From assembly GCA_009885105.1 (NCBI GenBank), contig VFLI01000079.1:1-57100 (forward strand): DNA of 57,100 nucleotides. The letters run 5' to 3'. Shown one piece after another: positions 52,031 to 57,100 of this stretch; positions within the stretch are counted from its first letter, which is position 1; each line of letters begins with the position of its first letter. The notes below the pieces were generated by a model. That model did not search any database, had not been told where the DNA came from, and was given only the letters and a program-made list of their open reading frames with translations. Both the position numbers and the translations under genes were made by a program. The stretch comes from Spirochaetia bacterium (lineage in GTDB: Bacteria > Spirochaetota > Leptospiria > Leptospirales > Leptonemataceae).

Positions 52031-53101
52031 TCAATACATATTTATAAATTCTTTTAGTATTTCCGTCCGTTCTTTTACATCTGCGTCTCCAAACCATGAT
52101 CGAAGCAGCCGCGACTGCGCATCCGCGGGAAAAGGACGCAGTATCGGCGAAAGATCTGCGAAGTAATCCATCGTCAGAAGAATCTTACCCTGAAGCTCTG
52201 CAATTATTTCGCTTTTTTTGTCAGCAGGCAGTTTCTGGATTATATCCATTGCTTCCGGAAGCAGGCGCAGCCGAAAATAGCTGTCCGCAGTAAAATACGG
52301 AAGATTTTCCTCGCGCGAACCATAATTCCAGGCCAGCTTGAAATATTCAGCCGCCCGGGCGAAATCATTCGCAAGGTACGCGATGTGTCCGAGGCCGAAA
52401 AGAGCTTCCGAACTTCTACTGTTCAGTTCCAGAGCCCTGTGATAGTATCGCAAAGCAGAGGAGTACTCCGCCGTATTCATGTAATAATTGCCCAGCCACA
52501 GGGCCGATTCCAGGTTCGGGCGGGTAGAATAGACCAGAGCAGAAATGATGCCGACGGCCTCCTCCGAGCGGAAGTTCTGAAAAATTCCAACTCCGGCAGC
52601 GTGTATGACGGAACCGGGAATCGCCGGGTTTTCCGCCAGTGCGCTGTATACTTTTTTCATCAATTCCGGCTCTTCGCAGAGATAATACAGCCGGCCCAGG
52701 TTCAGGAACACTTCCAGCAGTTCCGGAGATCTCTGTATCGCGGCGATAAAATGGGCCTCCGATTCTCCGAGAGCGGCTTCTTTCGCATAGAGCACGGCCA
52801 AATCGTTTTCATCGGCGCCGGAGATATTCTGCGTCAGGCCTGCCGCAAAATCCCGGGCCAAAAGCGCCGCTCTTTCCGGCCGCAGCATTCTGAAGTTTGT
52901 GTCCGAGCGAACCGCCTCCGAATTGCGGATGGAAGCAGCGCAGGAAAAAAATGCCAGCGACACAAATATCAAAAACACCGGATTCACCGCAGAAGCGCGG
53001 AGCTCGCCGAGTATTCGGAAAATTGCGAGCCCTCCCCTGATGTTTCCCGCTTTCCTCTCCGTTCTTTGCGGCTCTGCGGTGAGATTTTTCTTCAACGACA
53101 T
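52031..53101 (-). CDS. TPR-repeat lipoprotein; N-terminus altered by a repeat element
   Basis: 356 aa as an open frame. TPR-type helices cover about 105-280 (SEAHFIAAIQRSPELLEVFL, YSSALRYYHRALELNSRSSE, FARAAEYFKLAWNYGS). A lipoprotein signal ends at LAFFSC, but it begins only near residue 40: the first ~40 codons (SLKKNLTAEPQRTERKAG onward) are encoded by the MITE-like element at 52984-53082. The authentic start is more likely one of the GTG codons near residues 38-41 (VNPVFLIFVSLAFFSC). TPR lipoproteins typically scaffold envelope complexes. The upstream gene ends three bases before this ATG. Confidence 0.75.
   Translation of the reverse strand: MSLKKNLTAEPQRTERKAGNIRGGLAIFRILGELRASAVNPVFLIFVSLAFFSCAASIRNSEAVRSDTNFRMLRPERAALLARDFAAGLTQNISGADENDLAVLYAKEAALGESEAHFIAAIQRSPELLEVFLNLGRLYYLCEEPELMKKVYSALAENPAIPGSVIHAAGVGIFQNFRSEEAVGIISALVYSTRPNLESALWLGNYYMNTAEYSSALRYYHRALELNSRSSEALFGLGHIAYLANDFARAAEYFKLAWNYGSREENLPYFTADSYFRLRLLPEAMDIIQKLPADKKSEIIAELQGKILLTMDYFADLSPILRPFPADAQSRLLRSWFGDADVKERTEILKEFINMY
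52984..53082. repeat. MITE-like element C (TIR TCACCGCAGA) inside the TPR gene start
   Basis: TCACCGCAGA (52984-52993) and TCTGCGGTGA (53073-53082) are perfect 10-bp inverted ends of a 99-bp element. Inner parts of the arms are also similar (GCGCGGAG against CCGCAAAGAACGG). It is translated as the first ~40 residues of the TPR gene frame. Confidence 0.6.
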
Positions 53102-53104
53102 TTT

Positions 53105-54079
53105 CTACTCACCGCCGGAATTGAAAAAAAATCCGACCTGGAAGTGATACGTATTGAGCGAACGGTTCGAGAAAAGATCTGACTTCAGAGCCTGACGCAG
53201 AAAGGTCGTTTCCATCTTCAATCCAAACCGGCTGCCGAAAAATAAATTCACGCCCAATGCGGCCCCTCCCGCATATCCCACGCCGTTGTGGATTTTGTAG
53301 TCAACGCGGGTTGGATCGTACGTCAGGCCGTTGTGCGCGGTACCCGAGAAACCGACAAAGCCGGCCCGGACAGCCAGATACGGATCGATCGAATTGCGCG
53401 TCAATGGATGCAGGACTACCTGTAATAGTCCGCCGGTTCCCTGGAAGAGACGATTCTCTGTGGGAAAAGGGTCTACATAATCCTGACGCACATAGCCGGC
53501 TGCAGAATACCGAAAACCAGGTTTCACATCCTGACGACTCGACAGAAGACTGAAATGATAGACGTTCATGCCCAGACCCAGGTGATTGAACAATCCGCGT
53601 TCGTAATCCATCGATCCAATTGTTTTAGGGAGATATTTAAAGGAAAAAGTTGGTCCGGGAAGTGTGGCATCCAGGAGTTTGATCGGCACATTCCCCAGCA
53701 ACGACTGGACGCGAAGCGCCTGATCGTAAGATTTCTCATGATTGATAAACGAGCCGGCGGCCTGCAGCGTTGGACCGCCCATTATTGCGAAGAGCACAGA
53801 CCGATTGTGGAAACCGGGCGGCCGCTCTTCTTCTATCTTTGTCTGTTCCTGTTTTTCCTGCGAGACCGCCGGTTTTTCATCCCTCCTCTCGCCGGCGGAA
53901 GGATTTTCTTCCGGCTTCTCTGGCTTGTCGGAACTCGTCTGCCCGGACGGTTCCGGTTCATTTTCATTGAAATACTGGGTTTCATCAGAAGCTCCGGTGC
54001 GGGCCGGCTGGGACGATGCGGAATGGACCGCTGCCAGGAGGAGGATGGCGGACAAAGAGACAACAGAATAGTATTTCAT
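53105..54079 (-). CDS. Outer-membrane protein with Pro/Glu-rich N-terminal linker
   Basis: 324 aa from ATG 54079 (MKYYSVVSLSAILLLAAVHSAS, signal peptide); the frame is open 12 codons further upstream without support. A 70-residue acidic/proline-rich linker (for example EPEPSGQTSSDKPEKPEENP) precedes a barrel-like part: FSFKYLPKTIGSMDYERG, LGLGMNVYHFSLL, AAGYVRQDY, AVRAGFVGFSGTA, FQVGFFFNSGGE. The linker may reach toward peptidoglycan or the surface. First gene of the four-gene group. Confidence 0.75.
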   Translation of the reverse strand: MKYYSVVSLSAILLLAAVHSASSQPARTGASDETQYFNENEPEPSGQTSSDKPEKPEENPSAGERRDEKPAVSQEKQEQTKIEEERPPGFHNRSVLFAIMGGPTLQAAGSFINHEKSYDQALRVQSLLGNVPIKLLDATLPGPTFSFKYLPKTIGSMDYERGLFNHLGLGMNVYHFSLLSSRQDVKPGFRYSAAGYVRQDYVDPFPTENRLFQGTGGLLQVVLHPLTRNSIDPYLAVRAGFVGFSGTAHNGLTYDPTRVDYKIHNGVGYAGGAALGVNLFFGSRFGLKMETTFLRQALKSDLFSNRSLNTYHFQVGFFFNSGGE

Positions 54080-54200
54080 AATAGATTGGACGAAAAGCCT
54101 GAATATAGGGTTCAATTTGAACTGATTCTACAGGCTGAAAAACTGGCAAGAAAAAGAAAATTTTAGTAGCGTAAAAAATATATTATGTCTCATTGCTCCG

Positions 54201-56960
54201 ATGCAGAATCTTCTGCCATTTGAAAGCTCATTTTCGATACCGGAAAAGGCCTCGGACGACGGTGTTTTTGATTCATTGTCATTTTCAGCGCTTTCTGGAC
54301 CGGCAGGCCTGGACTTTGCGCTGACGGTTCTGGATTCTTACCGGATCAAACTCAGCCATGCTTTTGACAAGTTGAGCAGTCTGTCAAATTCACGGACCAG
54401 GCTCCTGCCGCACCAGATTGAAGCGACTCACATCGTTGTCAATGCGCTGCGCGCGCGGTTCATTCTCGCCGATGAGGTGGGCCTTGGAAAAACGATTGAA
54501 GCGGGACTGATCATCAAAGAACTGATTTTTCGAAAAGGGTACAAAAAAATCCTGATCGCCGTGCCCGCTCCGCTGACCATGCAGTGGCAGCACGAAATGA
54601 AATCCAAATTCAATGAGGATTTCCTGATTCTGAACAGACGAAATTTTCGCACGGCCGCAAGCGCGGACCGCATCATCGCTTCGATCGATTTTATCAAGAA
54701 TCCTCTTTGCGCCGACCGCATACTGAAAGAGAAATGGGACATTGTGGTTTTTGACGAAGCGCACCGTCTCCGGCGCGATTATTCTAAAGTCACGCATGCC
54801 TACGCTTTCGCGGAGAAAATTGCTTCCCGCTGCGAATCTCTGCTTCTTCTTTCGGCGACTCCGTTTCGAGGCAAGCTGGAAGAACTGTTTTATCTTATCC
54901 ATCTCGTCGATCCTCATGTTCTGGGTCCGCATTCTGCTTTCGTGCGCGACTATATTCTGAGCGGCCGAACCGGGCCGGACGGATCCGGTGTTTCGGACCT
55001 GCGTGAAAAAATTGGAAAAATCATGATCCGCCGGCGCAAGGTCGAAGTGGGCGGATTCACCAAACGATTCGCCAAAACGATACGGCTGGAGCTGTCGGAT
55101 GCGGAGAGACTGTTCTACGACGAAACGACAGACTATGTTCGCAGCGAATACAATCTGGCGATGGAAAACAAAAACAGGGCCGTCGGATTTATCATGATCG
55201 TGTTTCAGAAACTATTGGACTCGTCGACGAGGGCGCTGCTCCGCGCGCTCGAGAAAAGAAAAATCATGCTGGAATCGGGATTCCACAGCATGCGCGCCGT
55301 CGCCGCCCGAGCCGATGAATCCGGCGAGTACGACTTTGAGGAAGAGGCGGATGAGGATGAATCGCCGGAGGAAACGTTCGAACGCCGCCAGACGCGGATT
55401 CAGAAAAGCATCAAGGAGATGCGGCGCGAAATTCTAACGCTCGGTCGTTTGATTCAGCTGGGAAGAGCCGTAAGACAGGACAGAAAACTGTTGAAACTCA
55501 AGGATTCCATCGCTCGGCTGAAAAGAGAAAAACACGCCAAATTCATAATATTCACGCAGTTCCGAACCACGCAGGATTATCTTGCGGAGAATCTCACGGA
55601 ATACAGCGTTACCGTTTTTCACGGTTCGCTCAGTCTGCAGCAGAAAGAGGACGCCGTGCAGGAATTCAAGAACAGCACAGAGATCTTCATCTGCACGGAG
55701 GCTGGCGGCGAAGGCCGCAATCTGCAGTTCGCCGATATTCTTTTCAATTACGATCTTCCCTGGTCGCCGCTGAAAATTGAGCAGAGAATCGGACGTGTGC
55801 ACAGGTTCGGTCAGCCGAACGACGTTTTTATTTTCAATTTCTCATCCAAAGACACAGTCGCCGAACGAGTGCTGGAAGTTCTGGAGCAGAAAATCAAGCT
55901 TTTCGAGCAGTCCATCGGCCCGTCGGACGCGCTTCTGGGCGCCGTGGAAGACGAAATCGATTTTCAGAATATGCTCATGCAGTTCGCCGTGGGGGCAAAA
56001 ACCCCGGCAGAGCTTGATGAGGAGCTCAGCAAGCGCCTGGAAATCGCCGAAAGCGGATACCAGAAGCTGGGCGAGCTTGTCACGCCGCAGTGCCTGGATT
56101 TCAATCTCAACGATTACTACAGCCACATGCGCGTGAACCGGGTCGTCGAGAACGAAGAAGTCGAAAAAATTACCCGGAAATATCTCTCCCATGCAGCCGG
56201 CGAGCGCTACCAGATTCTTCCCCCGGATCATTCATCTTTTCCCGACGCTGACTGTTCAATCCGCGACACCGTCACAGGAAAGACAAAACCGGCGTCGTTT
56301 CGGTCGGAGGCGGCGCTGGAAAATGAGAACCTGGAATTTCTGGCCATCGGACATGAACTGGTGGACCGGTCGCTTTCGTATTTTCTGGCGCATCAGGAAA
56401 GAAAATCACTCATAACAATCCGTGCAACATCGCTTCTGCGGCCCGGATTTTATTTTGTCTACATTTGCCGTTTTCGCAACGGCATGGAACGCGCCGCGCT
56501 TTTTGGCTGCCATGTCGACATGTCCGGACGCGCGGAAATATCCGAGGACATTCGTCCCGAATCGCTTTCCCAGACCGACGATATTATCGCCGTTCAGACT
56601 GAGTCATACGATTATGCGGAAATCACGGAAATGCAGAATCGGGCCGTCGAGGCAGTGCACCAGGAGGCCCGGGTGGACGCTCTGGAACTGCGCGAAAAAC
56701 TGCACAGCGTGTTCAAGAAGGAAGAATACAAGATTGAAATCAGCTTCGGCAAAAAGATCCGCCAGTTAGAGGAAAAAAGGGAAATCCACAAGATGCGCTT
56801 TCGTATGAAACCCGTCACGGAGAACAAAGCCCTGCTGACGCGGACGGAAAACGAACTCAATCGCGCCAGGGAAGAGCTGCAGTTTGCGATTAATAAAATC
56901 CGCGCGGAAAGCCGGCTGGATATCCGTCTGGAACTGCTGCAGGTTTACAGGATTGTATGA
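54201..56960 (+). CDS. RapA/SNF2-family DEAD/DEAH-box ATPase
   Basis: 919 aa. Helicase motifs in order: Q-like LLPHQIEATHIV, Walker A DEVGLGKTIEAG (91-102), DEAH in VFDEAHRLR near 186, LLSATPF, FTQFRTTQDYL, ICTEAGGEGRNLQFAD near 500 and QRIGRVHRFGQ at about 527. An acidic insertion (EYDFEEEADEDESPEE) lies in the middle, and a long C-terminal domain follows, ending in coiled coil. RapA recycles RNA polymerase; other relatives work in DNA repair or defence (DISARM DrmD). No methylase or nuclease partner is visible, so a housekeeping RapA-like role is more likely. Confidence 0.88.
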   Translation: MQNLLPFESSFSIPEKASDDGVFDSLSFSALSGPAGLDFALTVLDSYRIKLSHAFDKLSSLSNSRTRLLPHQIEATHIVVNALRARFILADEVGLGKTIEAGLIIKELIFRKGYKKILIAVPAPLTMQWQHEMKSKFNEDFLILNRRNFRTAASADRIIASIDFIKNPLCADRILKEKWDIVVFDEAHRLRRDYSKVTHAYAFAEKIASRCESLLLLSATPFRGKLEELFYLIHLVDPHVLGPHSAFVRDYILSGRTGPDGSGVSDLREKIGKIMIRRRKVEVGGFTKRFAKTIRLELSDAERLFYDETTDYVRSEYNLAMENKNRAVGFIMIVFQKLLDSSTRALLRALEKRKIMLESGFHSMRAVAARADESGEYDFEEEADEDESPEETFERRQTRIQKSIKEMRREILTLGRLIQLGRAVRQDRKLLKLKDSIARLKREKHAKFIIFTQFRTTQDYLAENLTEYSVTVFHGSLSLQQKEDAVQEFKNSTEIFICTEAGGEGRNLQFADILFNYDLPWSPLKIEQRIGRVHRFGQPNDVFIFNFSSKDTVAERVLEVLEQKIKLFEQSIGPSDALLGAVEDEIDFQNMLMQFAVGAKTPAELDEELSKRLEIAESGYQKLGELVTPQCLDFNLNDYYSHMRVNRVVENEEVEKITRKYLSHAAGERYQILPPDHSSFPDADCSIRDTVTGKTKPASFRSEAALENENLEFLAIGHELVDRSLSYFLAHQERKSLITIRATSLLRPGFYFVYICRFRNGMERAALFGCHVDMSGRAEISEDIRPESLSQTDDIIAVQTESYDYAEITEMQNRAVEAVHQEARVDALELREKLHSVFKKEEYKIEISFGKKIRQLEEKREIHKMRFRMKPVTENKALLTRTENELNRAREELQFAINKIRAESRLDIRLELLQVYRIV

Positions 56961-56979
56961 GGGCAGCGACCTGTAATTC

Positions 56980-57100
56980 CTACTGAATCAAAACATCCAT
57001 CGCTTTACCGCGGACTTTGAAATAATTGAAGTGCCACCATTCCATATAATTGTGCAAAAACCCGGCCGCTTCCATGGCCGCCTTGAGTCTCAATCGGTTC
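56980..57100 (-). CDS. VanX-type D-alanyl-D-alanine dipeptidase (3' end only)
   Basis: The last 39 codons of a gene entering from the right; TAG at 56980-56982. AAMEAAGFLHNY then MEWWHFNYF is the C-terminal zinc/catalytic block of M15D dipeptidases: the glutamate is the catalytic base and the histidine a zinc ligand. These enzymes cleave D-Ala-D-Ala, for cell-wall recycling or glycopeptide resistance; the context does not decide. The gene converges with the helicase gene, 19 bases between stops. Confidence 0.7.
   Translation of the reverse strand, partial: NRLRLKAAMEAAGFLHNYMEWWHFNYFKVRGKAMDVLIQ

Noticed and set aside
54201..56960. DISARM-like defence helicase
   Set aside because: No DrmA/B/C, methylase or phospholipase partner nearby; motifs fit a RapA-type protein equally well.
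1..57100. CRISPR array, tRNA, rRNA, replication origin, complete insertion sequence
   Set aside because: No regularly spaced repeats, no tRNA-like cloverleaf with CCA or GTTC loop, no rRNA sequence, no transposase or integrase gene was seen by eye.

Overview
The window looks like a chromosomal segment of a Gram-negative (double-membrane) bacterium. I favour a spirochaete of the Leptospirales, but this is inference. It rests on many outer-membrane barrels ending in aromatic residues, several short lipoprotein signals, a NeuB/KdsD/NusG-paralogue sugar locus, NHL-repeat lipoproteins and a FadE-type acyl-CoA dehydrogenase. I saw no rRNA, tRNA, CRISPR array, phage or complete insertion sequence.

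Layout. 1-1726: 3'-truncated sigma-54 activator with two GAF domains, minus strand. 1955-6102: accessory patch with an MntA/HepT toxin-antitoxin (TA) pair, a DUF4143 ATPase, a mosaic pseudogene and a VapBC pair. 6119-9196: secreted caspase-like protein, alpha/beta hydrolase, YdcF-type protein and a short-chain dehydrogenase pseudogene. 9224-15224: glutamate synthase operon gltB-gltD. 15787-18457: exported SET-domain protein, a helix-hairpin-helix protein with its own strong terminator, a second VapBC pair between two 41-bp direct repeats, and a WG-repeat remnant. 18496-25172: envelope genes (barrel, NHL lipoprotein, YiiX-type hydrolase, large multidomain metallopeptidase). 25384-27917: neuB, a NusG paralogue and kdsD in one operon. 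28022-34351: metabolic genes (SAM hydrolase family, DinB, ilvB, acyl-CoA dehydrogenase, NCS1 permease). 34463-35756: two Phd/VapC modules facing tail to tail. 35888-41724: plus-strand run of uridine phosphorylase, cytidylate-kinase-like protein, M15 carboxypeptidase, two exported methyltransferases, riboflavin synthase and an MBL hydrolase. 41818-46640: two serine hydrolases, a small unknown and an RlmD/TrmA-type RNA methyltransferase. 46713-50062: a long anchored protein translationally coupled to a GltS-type carrier that appears to start at CTG. 50108-54079: four-gene envelope operon. 54201-56960: RapA/SNF2 helicase. 56980-57100: 3' end of a VanX-type dipeptidase.

The most striking pattern is in the TA modules. 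All five have a TTGAC box 34-38 nt upstream of the first start codon and no Shine-Dalgarno sequence, which predicts leaderless or nearly leaderless mRNA. Several genes elsewhere in the window carry obvious Shine-Dalgarno sequences. The two adjacent Phd/VapC modules also share a CTGGTCT half-site in their promoters. A second theme is decay and remodelling: a three-part mosaic gene, a dehydrogenase with a large internal deletion, a truncated WG-repeat gene, and four short terminal-inverted-repeat elements, two of which run into coding sequence.
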